From assembly GCA_944325445.1 (NCBI GenBank), contig CALVAG010000003.1, forward strand, positions 62,001 to 126,000: a stretch of DNA of 64,000 bases, written 5' to 3'. A program made the position numbers and the translations under genes. Below the pieces are notes generated by a model. That model saw only the letters and a program-made list of their open reading frames with translations. It ran no database searches and was not told the origin of the DNA. Source of the DNA: an uncultured Bacteroidales bacterium. Its GTDB lineage: Bacteria; Bacteroidota; Bacteroidia; Bacteroidales; UBA932. Below are positions 54,529 to 63,030 of this stretch, in pieces; position 1 is the stretch's first letter, and each line of letters opens with the position of its first letter.

Positions 54529-55095
54529 TCATATTTCCAGAATTTTCCTGTAATATTCCGCTTTCTGTTCGAAAGGGAGCGGATATGCGCGTGAGGTAGA
54601 CGGCATGCGCCATATCGTTATCTTTCGTCTGCAATATTCGGTTTCGGTATTTTCGCCTGTAGAGAGCCGTCTGCAGCCGGTTGCCGCCTGTATGGCTTCC
54701 GCTGCCTTCTGACCTGTAGCCACTATGGTTGTGCAAAGGGGAATCCGTTCCAGCAGCGAGGCTATATCTGTAGGGGATATTATCTGCAGGAAATTGTCGG
54801 ATGCGTTGTTTTTCAAGCGTATGACCTTTTCTGCAGTATCGTAGAGCGCTATGCCGCAATCGGTGCAGAACTTTTCTATCTTCTCTTTGTCGAACCTCTT
54901 TTCTTTTCCGACAATAAAATAGTTCCTGTCCGCCTTGGCCACATAACCCATGATTCTCCAGAAATCGTTGTTCCAGTTGGGGTAAAAGAATTCCATGCAC
55001 CACCGTTTTCTCGGTGGAGGGAAACTGCCCAATATCAGGATTTTTGCATTGTACGGTAAAAACGGGGCAAGCGGATGCCTCTCGCTACAGCACAT
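54529..55095 (-). CDS. Uracil-DNA glycosylase superfamily protein
   Basis: 188 residues. The N-terminal motif LILGSFPPPRKRW (about 20-32) with FFYPNWNNDFWRIMG, and the C-terminal MPSTSRAYP with Pro-Ser-Thr-Ser in the place of the HPSP-type loop, resemble the mismatch-specific or thymine glycosylase-like branch. Members remove damaged or mispaired bases, but many are uncharacterised. The catalytic role is not proven here. The start overlaps the glycosyltransferase gene by 11 bp. Confidence 0.75.
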   Translation of the reverse strand: MCCSERHPLAPFLPYNAKILILGSFPPPRKRWCMEFFYPNWNNDFWRIMGYVAKADRNYFIVGKEKRFDKEKIEKFCTDCGIALYDTAEKVIRLKNNASDNFLQIISPTDIASLLERIPLCTTIVATGQKAAEAIQAATGCRRLSTGENTETEYCRRKITIWRMPSTSRAYPLPFEQKAEYYRKILEI

Positions 55096-56035
55096 CGTTT
55101 ATGTTGTATTTGTTCCGCTCGGAACTGTTTCTGTTTATCATTTCGGCTACAAATCCCGTAAGGAAAAGCAGAATGCCTATAATGAGGGCGGCTATTGCAA
55201 GGTAAAAGAGCGGCTGGTCGGTAACGGGTCTGAATTTAAGCCCTTTTACTTGCGAGGCGATTTTGTCGATTATCAGCCATGCGGATATTACCGCACCGGC
55301 TATGAATGTGAAGGTGCCCATAAGCCCGAAAAGGTGCATCGGCCTTTTCCCGAATCTTGTGAGAAACCAGAGCGTCATCAAATCCAGAAATCCGTTTACG
55401 AAACGGCTCATGCCGAATTTGCTTTTGCCGTATTTTCGCGGATGGTGCTGCACTACTTTTTCCGTTATATTGGTAAAGCCTGCATCCTTGGCCAGATATG
55501 GAATATAACGGTGCATATCCGCATATAGTTCTATGTTTTTTACAACCTCGGCCTTGTAGGCCTTAAGTCCGCAATTCATGTCATGCAGTTTTATTCCCGT
55601 GACTTTACGGGCGGTTGCATTGTAAATCTTGGAAGGAAGATTTTTGGAGAGTTTGTTGTCGTATCTTTTCTTTTTCCATCCGCTGACAAGATCATAGCCC
55701 TCTTTTGTTATCATTTCATAAAGCGGCGGAATCTCATTCGGGTCATCCTGCAGGTCTGCATCCATGGTTATCACCACATCTCCCTTTGCCGCTGCAAATC
55801 CGCAATGGAGCGCCGGAGACTTTCCGTAATTCCTACGGAAGCTTATGCCTCTTATATGCTTGTCGCTTTTTGCCATCTCCTTTATGAGCGCCCAAGACCC
55901 GTCGGTGCTGCCGTCATTTACCATTATTATCTCATACTCTATGCCCATTTTCCGCACGACGGCCGTTACTCCCTCGATGAGTTCGTTGAGGGAATCTTTC
56001 TCATTATAGAGTGCAATTACTATAGACAGTTCCAT
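55085..56035 (-). CDS. Family 2 glycosyltransferase with two C-terminal membrane helices (DPM1/GtrB-like)
   Basis: 316 residues. The GT-A domain (about 1-225) has VNDGSTDGSW, the metal-binding DADLQDD at about 92-98, and MNCGLKAYKAEV. Two transmembrane helices follow at about 235-258 and 276-300. Related enzymes transfer a sugar from a nucleotide to polyprenyl phosphate at the inner membrane. The sugar is unknown. It starts one base after the DUF4199 stop region and overlaps the glycosylase gene. Confidence 0.9.
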   Translation of the reverse strand: MELSIVIALYNEKDSLNELIEGVTAVVRKMGIEYEIIMVNDGSTDGSWALIKEMAKSDKHIRGISFRRNYGKSPALHCGFAAAKGDVVITMDADLQDDPNEIPPLYEMITKEGYDLVSGWKKKRYDNKLSKNLPSKIYNATARKVTGIKLHDMNCGLKAYKAEVVKNIELYADMHRYIPYLAKDAGFTNITEKVVQHHPRKYGKSKFGMSRFVNGFLDLMTLWFLTRFGKRPMHLFGLMGTFTFIAGAVISAWLIIDKIASQVKGLKFRPVTDQPLFYLAIAALIIGILLFLTGFVAEMINRNSSERNKYNINDVL

Positions 56036-56566
56036 CTACTCCGCTGTGTTAATGTCATTGAAAGGATTCACCTTTTTTGTGAAGTTCGCTATGATTGCAG
56101 ATGTGACAAGCCCGAACAGAGTGAAATATATTAGATTGACAAAGAGATTTATCTGCGGAAGATTATTTAAAATCGGCAGTATCGCATCCATCTGTTCGTC
56201 TGTATATTGGGCGCTCAAGGCAGAGACGACCTGCTCTATCGTATTGTTTATGCTTTCTGGAAATAGCACTACCATGCTGAAATATTGCCAGCAGGAACAT
56301 ACGATGGCCGAAAAGATGGAGACCCATACGCCGTAGGCGAATGAACTTTTATATTCTATGGTTTCGAATTTCGATGAATATTGCTTCATCAGCCAATAAA
56401 GCAGCCATATGCAGCCCGTCAGTTTCAATATCCACAAAAAAACGGAGATGACAGCCATGCCCTCCGGAAGCAGACTTGTTGCAAGAAGGTATGCTATAGT
56501 TATTGCAGAAAGTATAAGTCCGTCTGTTGCAGCGGATTTCCATTTATTTGCATTTTCCATCTTCAT
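56036..56566 (-). CDS. DUF4199 family membrane protein
   Basis: 176 residues with four hydrophobic segments (about 14-33, 38-60, 75-100, 143-165) and a loop of about 40 polar residues before the last. The pattern EYKSSFAYGVWVSIFSAIV is typical of DUF4199, a Bacteroidota family without known function. It heads the minus-strand group with the glycosyltransferase and glycosylase, so a link to the envelope is possible. Confidence 0.8.
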   Translation of the reverse strand: MKMENANKWKSAATDGLILSAITIAYLLATSLLPEGMAVISVFLWILKLTGCIWLLYWLMKQYSSKFETIEYKSSFAYGVWVSIFSAIVCSCWQYFSMVVLFPESINNTIEQVVSALSAQYTDEQMDAILPILNNLPQINLFVNLIYFTLFGLVTSAIIANFTKKVNPFNDINTAE

Positions 56567-56583
56567 TAATCTTAATTGTCACA

Positions 56584-56611
56584 CAAAGATAGATAAAAAT
56601 TTGTACCTTTG
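56584..56611. promoter_or_regulatory. Divergent -7 boxes for DUF4199 gene (minus) and thrS (plus)
   Basis: Minus strand TATCTTTG at 56584-56591 and plus strand TACCTTTG at 56604-56611, 12 bases apart. Both fit TAnnTTTG. Clear -33 boxes are not visible, and the two promoters would compete for polymerase. Confidence 0.5.
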
Positions 56612-56643
56612 CACAGTTCTGAAAACGCATTATATTAAAGTAT

Positions 56644-58584
56644 ATGATAAATATTACATTTCCCGACGGCAGTGTCCGTCAGTACGAAAAGGGAATTACC
56701 GCTATTGAAATAGCAAGGGATTTGAGCCCGAGATTGGCGGCAGAGGTTTTGGTTTCACAGGTAAACGGCCATGTTTACGATTTGCAGAAACCCATAGAGG
56801 AAGATGCCTCGGTCAGGTTGCTTAAATGGGATGACGAGGAGGGTAAGAAGACTTTCTGGCACTCTTCATCGCACCTTATGGCAGAGGCTTTGGAAGCACT
56901 CTACCCCGGAGTGAAGTTCGGAATAGGCCCTGCAATAGAGACGGGATTCTATTATGACGTGGATCTTGGAGATAAGACCATAACGGAGGCGGATCTTAAG
57001 AAAATAGAGGAGAAGATGCTTGAACTGGCCCGCCAAAAAGAGCACTTCGTCAGACAGGAAGTCTCCAAGGCGCAGGCAATGGAAACATATAAGGAGAAGG
57101 GCGACGAATATAAGTGCGAACTGATAGGCGATCTGGAAGACGGGACCATTACATTTTATACAAATGGGAACTTCACCGATTTGTGCCGTGGCCCTCATCT
57201 GGTAGATACCTCTCTTATCAAAGCTGTAAAACTCACATCCATAGCCGGCGCATATTGGAGAGGGGACGAGCACAACAAGATGCTTACCCGTATATACGGC
57301 GTGACTTTCCCGCAGAAAAAGTTGCTGGACGAATATTTGCAGATGCTGGAAGAGGCAAAGAAAAGGGACCATCGAAAACTCGGCAAGGAGCTGGAACTCT
57401 TTGCATTTTCCCAAAGGGTAGGACAGGGCTTGCCTCTGTGGCTGCCGCGCGGTGCCGTCTTGCGCGAAAAGCTCGAGAACTTCTTGAAGAGCGTACAGAA
57501 GAAATACGGATATCTGCCGGTCATAACCCCGCATATAGGGCAGAAGGAACTGTATGTGACATCGGGGCACTATGCAAAGTACGGTGCGGACTCTTTCCGT
57601 CCCATCAAGACCCCGCAGGAGGGAGAGGAGTTTCTGCTTAAACCCATGAACTGTCCGCATCATTGCGAGATATATAAGACCAAACCCCGTTCATACAAAG
57701 ATCTCCCGCTCCGTTTCGCGGAATTCGGCACGGTTTACAGATATGAGCAGAGCGGTGAGTTGCACGGTCTTACAAGAGTAAGGGGCTTTACACAGGATGA
57801 CGCCCACCTTTTTGTACGTCCCGACCAGCTCAAGGAGGAGTTCTGCAAGGTCATAGATATAGTGCTTTATATCTTCAAGACTCTGAATTTCGACCAGTAT
57901 ACGGCACAGATTTCGCTCCGTGATCCAAACAACAGGGATAAATATATCGGTTCCGATGAAAATTGGGAGAAGGCGGAGAACGCCATCATCGAAGCGGCAA
58001 AAGAGAAAGGGCTTAAAACCGTCGTAGAATACGGTGAGGCTGCGTTCTACGGACCTAAACTGGATTTCATGGTGAAGGATGCCATTGGCAGAAAATGGCA
58101 GTTGGGAACGATTCAGGTGGATTATAATTTGCCGGAAAGATTCGATTTGGAGTATACCGGGGCCGATGATAAAAAATACAGGCCTATAATGATTCACAGA
58201 GCGCCTTTCGGTTCAATGGAACGTTTCGTCGCGGTGTTGCTGGAGCATACCGGCGGTAAATTGCCGCTGTGGCTCGCTCCCGATCAGGTGGTGATACTTC
58301 CGGTAAGCGAAAAATATAACGATTATGCAAAAAAAGTTTGCAATTTGTTGAATAATTGCGATATTCGCGCCTCTGTTGACGACCGGAACGAGACAATAGG
58401 CAAGAGAATCCGTGAAAATGAGTTGAAAAGGATGCCTTACCAGCTTATAGTAGGAGAGAAGGAGACAGAGCAGAACGGTGTTTCCGTAAGAAGACAAGGC
58501 GGTGAGGATTTGGGAGAAATGAGTGTAGAGTCATTTGCGGAGCTTATCAGGGCTGAAATAGAAAAACAACTGAGTAATAACTAA
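56644..58584 (+). CDS. thrS: Threonyl-tRNA synthetase
   Basis: 646 residues. The N-terminal TGS domain (about 1-62) precedes the editing domain ([11 protein letters not shown] at about 73-83). The class II core has the zinc-site motif [10 protein letters not shown] at about 335 and [23 protein letters not shown] split around 362-384 (motif 2). The anticodon-binding domain (about 540-646) starts [16 protein letters not shown]. It charges tRNA-Thr. infC follows after 17 bp, the common thrS-infC-rpmI-rplT order. Confidence 0.98.
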   Translation: MINITFPDGSVRQYEKGITAIEIARDLSPRLAAEVLVSQVNGHVYDLQKPIEEDASVRLLKWDDEEGKKTFWHSSSHLMAEALEALYPGVKFGIGPAIETGFYYDVDLGDKTITEADLKKIEEKMLELARQKEHFVRQEVSKAQAMETYKEKGDEYKCELIGDLEDGTITFYTNGNFTDLCRGPHLVDTSLIKAVKLTSIAGAYWRGDEHNKMLTRIYGVTFPQKKLLDEYLQMLEEAKKRDHRKLGKELELFAFSQRVGQGLPLWLPRGAVLREKLENFLKSVQKKYGYLPVITPHIGQKELYVTSGHYAKYGADSFRPIKTPQEGEEFLLKPMNCPHHCEIYKTKPRSYKDLPLRFAEFGTVYRYEQSGELHGLTRVRGFTQDDAHLFVRPDQLKEEFCKVIDIVLYIFKTLNFDQYTAQISLRDPNNRDKYIGSDENWEKAENAIIEAAKEKGLKTVVEYGEAAFYGPKLDFMVKDAIGRKWQLGTIQVDYNLPERFDLEYTGADDKKYRPIMIHRAPFGSMERFVAVLLEHTGGKLPLWLAPDQVVILPVSEKYNDYAKKVCNLLNNCDIRASVDDRNETIGKRIRENELKRMPYQLIVGEKETEQNGVSVRRQGGEDLGEMSVESFAELIRAEIEKQLSNN

Positions 58585-58601
58585 ATATAGGAGGAATTTT
58601 T

Positions 58602-59222
58602 ATCGCAACACCTTTTAAACCCCGTCCAGGCGGCTTTGTAAAGAGAAACAATGCATCATCGGCATCGGACGGCAGGGACAACAGAACAAACAATGTTCAG
58701 CACAAGAAAGATGATGGCCTTAGGATTAATGAAGAGATTAAGGCTCCACAAGTAAGAGTTGTAGGAGATAATGTTCCCGAGCAAGGGGTGTATCCTTTGA
58801 GGGAGGCGCTCCAAATGGCGGTAGATCAAGAGTTGGATTTGGTTGAGATTTCTCCGAATGCAAATCCGCCGGTATGTAAAATTATCGATTATCAGAAATT
58901 TTTATACCAGCAGAAAAAGAAGGCGAAGGAGATGAAGGCCAATGCAAGCAAGGTCGTAATCAAGGAGATCCGTTTCGGTCCGCAGACCGATGAGCATGAT
59001 TTTCAATTCAAGCTGAAACATGCAAAAAGTTTCCTTTCGGATGGAGCCAAGGTAAAGGCTTATGTCTTTTTCAAGGGCCGTTCGATTCTCTTTTCCGAGC
59101 AGGGTGAACAGTTGTTGCTCAGATTTGCAGTTGAATTGGAAGATTACGGAAAGGCGGAGCAGATGCCGCGCCTTGAGGGGAAAAGGATGATTATGATGAT
59201 TGCCCCGAACAAGAAGAAATGA
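58602..59222 (+). CDS. infC: Translation initiation factor IF-3, AUC start
   Basis: 206 residues from the ATC at 58602-58604. IF3 binds the 30S subunit and checks the start codon. The conserved N-domain [14 protein letters not shown] begins at residue 41, so an initiator must lie upstream, yet no in-frame ATG, GTG or TTG occurs between the thrS stop and the GTG at 58788, which would cut the N-domain. A strong Shine-Dalgarno AGGAGG (58589-58594) is 7 bases from the ATC. E. coli infC also starts at a rare codon (AUU), which IF3 itself represses. Residues 1-40 are a basic, Asn-rich extension. The C-domain ends [18 protein letters not shown]. Confidence 0.92.
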   Translation: MATPFKPRPGGFVKRNNASSASDGRDNRTNNVQHKKDDGLRINEEIKAPQVRVVGDNVPEQGVYPLREALQMAVDQELDLVEISPNANPPVCKIIDYQKFLYQQKKKAKEMKANASKVVIKEIRFGPQTDEHDFQFKLKHAKSFLSDGAKVKAYVFFKGRSILFSEQGEQLLLRFAVELEDYGKAEQMPRLEGKRMIMMIAPNKKK

Positions 59223-59252
59223 TTTTTTATTAACCAATAAAATTTTTAAGCA

Positions 59253-59447
59253 ATGCCAAAGTTAAAGACCAATTCCGGTGCCAAAAAGCGTTTCGAGCTT
59301 ACCGGATCGGGAAAGATTAAGAGAAAGCACGCTTTCAAAAGTCACATTTTGACTAAAAAGACAAAAAAACAGAAGAGAAACCTCACTCAGACAGGCCTTA
59401 TAGCCAAGGTAGACGAGAAGAGGGTAAAGTCTCTCATTTTAGCTTAA
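59253..59447 (+). CDS. rpmI: 50S ribosomal protein L35 (bL35)
   Basis: 64 residues, starting [20 protein letters not shown], very basic, with [20 protein letters not shown]. It is the third gene in thrS-infC-rpmI-rplT, 30 bp after infC. Confidence 0.98.
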   Translation: MPKLKTNSGAKKRFELTGSGKIKRKHAFKSHILTKKTKKQKRNLTQTGLIAKVDEKRVKSLILA

Positions 59448-59526
59448 ATTATTTATTAACCGAGTGTTCAGCAGAATAAGTTTCTTAATGGAGTAGAACG
59501 CTGACATTCATAAAATTTTAAAAATT

Positions 59527-59871
59527 ATGCCAAGATCGGTAAATTCGGTGGCTTCGAGAGCTCGCCGCAAAAAAATTCTAAAACAGACGAAGGGTAATTT
59601 TTTGGCAAGGAAAAACGTATGGACAGTTGCCAAAAATACTTATGAGAAGGGTTTGACATATGCCTATAGAGACCGTAAGGTGAAGAAGAGAATGTTCCGT
59701 GCGCTGTGGATTCAGAGAATAAATGCAGCTGCACGCCTTCACGGCATGAACTACTCGCAGTTTATGGGCAAGCTCGCGAAGAGCAATATAGGTCTCAATC
59801 GTAAAGTCCTGGCAGATTTGGCAATGAACAATCCTCAGGCATTCGAGACAATTATAAATTCTGTCAAATAA
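59527..59871 (+). CDS. rplT: 50S ribosomal protein L20 (bL20)
   Basis: 114 residues, starting [40 protein letters not shown] is the conserved core. L20 is an assembly protein and often represses its own operon by binding the leader mRNA. The 79-bp gap before it, rather than a short one, could hold such a site, but I see no clear structure. Confidence 0.98.
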   Translation: MPRSVNSVASRARRKKILKQTKGNFLARKNVWTVAKNTYEKGLTYAYRDRKVKKRMFRALWIQRINAAARLHGMNYSQFMGKLAKSNIGLNRKVLADLAMNNPQAFETIINSVK

Positions 59872-59893
59872 TTGCACATAAGGTATTTTTCCT

Positions 59894-61249
59894 TTGAAAT
59901 TCGGATTTTTACATAACAGATGGTTTAAATTTGCCATTTGGTCGCTTCTCTATCTGGCCTGGGTCATATGGCTGGGTAATTATTGGTGGCTGATAGGCGA
60001 AGTTGTCATTTTCGACCTTTACATCACTAAAAAGGTGAAATGGGCCTTTTGGAGAAAAAGGGGGAATGACGGCAAGCCGAAGGCGTGGGTCGAGTGGGTG
60101 GATGCAATATTGTTCGCACTTGTTGCGGCTACCTTTATAAGGATGTTCTTTATAGAGGCATATACCATTCCTACAGGCTCGATGGAAAAAACTCTCATGG
60201 TCGGAGATTATCTCTTCGTGAGCAAACTCAGCTACGGTCCGAAAGTGCCTCAGACACCGCTCTCCTTTCCTTTGGTCCACAATGTGATGCCTATATTCGG
60301 CGGTGAGTCGTACTCTACCGCAATCCAGAATGACTATCGCAGGCTCAAGGGGTTTGGAAAGGTAAAGAGAAACGATATCGTGGTTTTCGGATTTCCGAAC
60401 GGAGACACAGTCTTCAACCGCAAGGAATTGCGGCAAAACGACTATTACCAGATTGTCAGAATCAACGGCAATAACAGGGAGTACACGCAGCGCATGTGCG
60501 GTCCTGTCATAGTCCGTCCCGACGATAAAAAAGACAATTATGTCAAAAGGTGTGTGGCAATACCAGGAGACACGTTGAGGATAATTAACGGAACGGTTTA
60601 TGTGAACGGAGTGCAGCAGCCTCAGTTCGACGGTATCCAAAGTACATATACTGTCTATACGAACGGCTCTTTCATTAATCCGAAGATTCTGGAAAACATA
60701 GGTCTCGACTATGGAGAGCGCGATTTCGACTCCACTCTTCCCGGTTATCCCGAGATGACACTTACAAAGAGCGAACTGGAGCAGATAGAAAAACTGCCTG
60801 TGGTAGTTGAAATCAGGGAGCACATAGACACATACCCTCCCGATTCTCCGGACTCATACATAACCCTCTTCCCTTTCAGTACAGATTTCAAGTGGACCCG
60901 CGACAATTACGGGCCGCTGTGGATTCCTGCAAGGGGGGCGACTGTAACCCTCTCGCTTGAGAATCTGCCGCTGTACAGGAGAATAATAACGGCATATGAA
61001 GACAATACTCTTGAAGTTGTTGACGGACAGATAATAATCAACGGACAGCCTTGCAATGAGTATACTTTCAGGCAGGATTATTATTTCATGATGGGCGACA
61101 ACCGGCACCATTCGTCGGATTCGCGCTACTGGGGTTTCGTTCCGGAAGACCATATCGTGGGGACACCTGTAATGATATGGCTCTCCATTGACAAGAACCG
61201 GTCATTCCCGTTCAATATCCGTTGGGGAAGAATCTTTGACCTTGTGTAA
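59894..61249 (+). CDS. lepB: Signal peptidase I, long Bacteroidota form
   Basis: 451 residues from a TTG start. Hydrophobic segments at about 9-30 and 33-45 and at 72-90 lead to the catalytic serine in PTGSMEKT (Ser96). The catalytic lysine is in YVKRCVAIPGD (Lys218). About 120 residues separate them, compared with roughly 55 in E. coli, and a second insert of about 150 residues follows before the conserved box MMGDNRHHSSDSRYWGFVP. It removes signal peptides from exported proteins. The gene follows rplT by 22 bp. Confidence 0.94.
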   Translation: MKFGFLHNRWFKFAIWSLLYLAWVIWLGNYWWLIGEVVIFDLYITKKVKWAFWRKRGNDGKPKAWVEWVDAILFALVAATFIRMFFIEAYTIPTGSMEKTLMVGDYLFVSKLSYGPKVPQTPLSFPLVHNVMPIFGGESYSTAIQNDYRRLKGFGKVKRNDIVVFGFPNGDTVFNRKELRQNDYYQIVRINGNNREYTQRMCGPVIVRPDDKKDNYVKRCVAIPGDTLRIINGTVYVNGVQQPQFDGIQSTYTVYTNGSFINPKILENIGLDYGERDFDSTLPGYPEMTLTKSELEQIEKLPVVVEIREHIDTYPPDSPDSYITLFPFSTDFKWTRDNYGPLWIPARGATVTLSLENLPLYRRIITAYEDNTLEVVDGQIIINGQPCNEYTFRQDYYFMMGDNRHHSSDSRYWGFVPEDHIVGTPVMIWLSIDKNRSFPFNIRWGRIFDLV

Positions 61250-61255
61250 AAAACA

Positions 61256-61287
61256 TTTGTATATTAGAAAAAAAAAAGTGATATTTG
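61256..61287 (+). promoter_or_regulatory. rpmB operon promoter
   Basis: TTTG (61256-61259), 20 bases, GATATTTG (61280-61287), one base away from TAnnTTTG. The rpmB ATG is 39 bp downstream. Confidence 0.6.
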
Positions 61288-61326
61288 CAACCTCAAAAAA
61301 TTGAATAGATAAAAAAACATTATATT

Positions 61327-61569
61327 ATGGCGAGAGTTTGTCAAATTACAGGAAAAAGAAGAATGATAGGAAACAATGTTTCCCATTCAAAGCGCCGCAC
61401 AAAACGTGAATTTGCTCCTAATCTCAAAGTCAAGAAATTCTGGTTTGAGGAGGAGAAGAGATTTATAACCTTGAAGGTTTCAGCAGCCGGAATACGCAAT
61501 ATTTGCAAGAACGGTTTGGCTGCATCTCTTAAAAAGGCAGAAGAAAAAGGTATTATAGAATTTGTGTAA
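61327..61569 (+). CDS. rpmB: 50S ribosomal protein L28 (bL28)
   Basis: 80 residues, starting MARVCQITGKRRMIGNNVSH. The KRRTKREFAPNL and the C-terminal ISTxG-like SAAGIRNICKNGL match L28. It is the first gene of rpmB-rpmG-DUF4295, 12 bp before rpmG. Confidence 0.98.
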   Translation: MARVCQITGKRRMIGNNVSHSKRRTKREFAPNLKVKKFWFEEEKRFITLKVSAAGIRNICKNGLAASLKKAEEKGIIEFV

Positions 61570-61581
61570 ATATATTGAGAT

Positions 61582-61764
61582 ATGGCAAAGAAAGGTAATA
61601 GAGTACAGGTGATTCTTGAGTGTACCGAACAAAGGGATAGTGGTGTACCCGGCATATCGAGGTATATTACTACAAAGAACAAGAAGAATACTACACAAAG
61701 ATTAGAGCGCAGAAAGTATAACCCTTACTTGAAGAAGGTTACTTTACACCGCGAGATTAAATAA
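61582..61764 (+). CDS. rpmG: 50S ribosomal protein L33 (bL33)
   Basis: 60 residues, starting [20 protein letters not shown]. The cysteine-poor form (a single Cys) does not bind zinc, unlike the four-Cys paralogues. Follows rpmB closely. Confidence 0.97.
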   Translation: MAKKGNRVQVILECTEQRDSGVPGISRYITTKNKKNTTQRLERRKYNPYLKKVTLHREIK

Positions 61765-61783
61765 CTGTTAAAATTATTGTAAG

Positions 61784-61945
61784 ATGGCAAAAAAAGCGGT
61801 AGCTACATTTAGCGGCGACAAATCACAACTCAGAAATATGGTTAAATGTATAAGAATGGTCAAATCCGATAAGACAGGCGCTTATATATTTAACGAAGAT
61901 ATGGTTCAGGTAGACAAGGTAAAGGATTATTTCGCAAAAAAATAA
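61784..61945 (+). CDS. DUF4295 small basic protein, probable ribosomal protein
   Basis: 53 residues, starting MAKKAVATFSGDKSQLRNMV, strongly basic. It matches the short Bacteroidota-specific DUF4295 family that follows rpmB and rpmG. My recollection, not certain, is that a protein of this kind was seen in a Flavobacterium ribosome structure and named bL38. It ends before a terminator at 61963. It is shorter than many gene finders report. Confidence 0.85.
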   Translation: MAKKAVATFSGDKSQLRNMVKCIRMVKSDKTGAYIFNEDMVQVDKVKDYFAKK

Positions 61946-61962
61946 TCTTTTCCGGGATGGTT

Positions 61963-62001
61963 AAAATGAACGTCAGGTTTCTCTTGGCGTTCATTTTTTT
62001 T
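61963..62001 (+). terminator. Terminator of the rpmB-rpmG-DUF4295 operon
   Basis: AAAATGAACG (61963-61972) pairs with CGTTCATTTT (61988-61997), followed by TTTT. Confidence 0.85.
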
Positions 62002-62002
62002 G

Positions 62003-62010
62003 TACATTTG
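62003..62010 (+). promoter_or_regulatory. -7 box of ftsY
   Basis: TACATTTG matches TAnnTTTG, 23 bp before the ftsY ATG, and directly follows the terminator of the previous operon. A -33 box is not clear within the hairpin. Confidence 0.5.
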
Positions 62011-62033
62011 CCTGATATAACAGAGTTGAGACT

Positions 62034-63002
62034 ATGGCATTTTTTGGATTGTTCGGAAAAAAGAGCGCAGAAGAGCAGAGCTCTCTGGATAAGGGTTTGC
62101 AAAAGACCAAAAACGGAATTTTCGAGAAAATATCCCGTGCGATAGCAGGCAAGTCAAAAGTGGACGCCGATGTGCTGGATGGCATAGAGGAGGCTCTGAT
62201 AGCATCCGATATAGGTGTGGATACGACTCTCAAAATTATAGACAATCTCGAAGAGCGGGTCGCAAAAGATAAGTTCATGAATATGGACGAACTCTATTCG
62301 CTTCTCAGAAGCGAGATCGAAAAGCTGCTGAATATTACTTCCGGTTCCGATAGTGACAAGGAGCCTCAGATATTCGATTTTTCGAAAAAGCCTTATGTCA
62401 TAATGGTAGTGGGGGTAAACGGTGTCGGAAAAACGACAACGATAGGAAAGCTGGCGGCGCGGCTCAAGGCCTCCGGCAAAAGCGTCGTGTTGGGGGCGGC
62501 GGATACTTTCAGGGCGGCGGCTGTGGATCAGCTGGTGGTCTGGAGCGAAAGGGCGGGAGTCCCCATCATCAAACAGGAAATGGGCGCAGATCCTGCGTCT
62601 GTCGCCTATGATACGCTGAAATCCGCTGTAGCCCAGAATGCGGATGTAGTACTGATTGATACTGCAGGCAGACTGCACAATAAAATCAATCTGATGAATG
62701 AGCTTACCAAAATCAGGAATGTAATGCGCAAAGTCGTGCCGGATGCTCCGCATGAAGTTTTGTTGGTAATCGACGGCTCTACAGGGCAGAATGCATATCA
62801 GCAGGCAAAGGAGTTTTCAAAGGCTACCGACGTAACCGCACTTGCGGTTACGAAGTTGGATGGCACGGCAAAGGGCGGTGTGGTTATAGGAATCGTAGAT
62901 CAGTTCAAGATTCCGGTAAAATTCATCGGCGTAGGAGAGAAGATAGAAGATTTGCAGATATTCGACAAGAGGGATTTTGTAGCTTCGTTATTTAAAAAAT
63001 AG
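62034..63002 (+). CDS. ftsY: Signal recognition particle receptor FtsY
   Basis: 322 residues, lacking the long acidic A domain of E. coli FtsY. The helical N domain (about 20-95) leads to the GTPase: GVNGVGKTTTIGKLA (about 126-140), DTFRAAAVDQL (about 158-168), DTAGRLHN and TKLDGTAKGG (about 281-290). It docks SRP-ribosome complexes at the membrane. pheT starts 28 bp later on the same strand. Confidence 0.97.
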   Translation: MAFFGLFGKKSAEEQSSLDKGLQKTKNGIFEKISRAIAGKSKVDADVLDGIEEALIASDIGVDTTLKIIDNLEERVAKDKFMNMDELYSLLRSEIEKLLNITSGSDSDKEPQIFDFSKKPYVIMVVGVNGVGKTTTIGKLAARLKASGKSVVLGAADTFRAAAVDQLVVWSERAGVPIIKQEMGADPASVAYDTLKSAVAQNADVVLIDTAGRLHNKINLMNELTKIRNVMRKVVPDAPHEVLLVIDGSTGQNAYQQAKEFSKATDVTALAVTKLDGTAKGGVVIGIVDQFKIPVKFIGVGEKIEDLQIFDKRDFVASLFKK

Positions 63003-63030
63003 AGTATAGATCAGTTAAATATTTACAGAT

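Noticed and set aside
58788-59222. infC beginning at GTG 58788
   Set aside because: It removes most of the conserved IF3 N-domain (RINEEI onward), which is in the same frame upstream.
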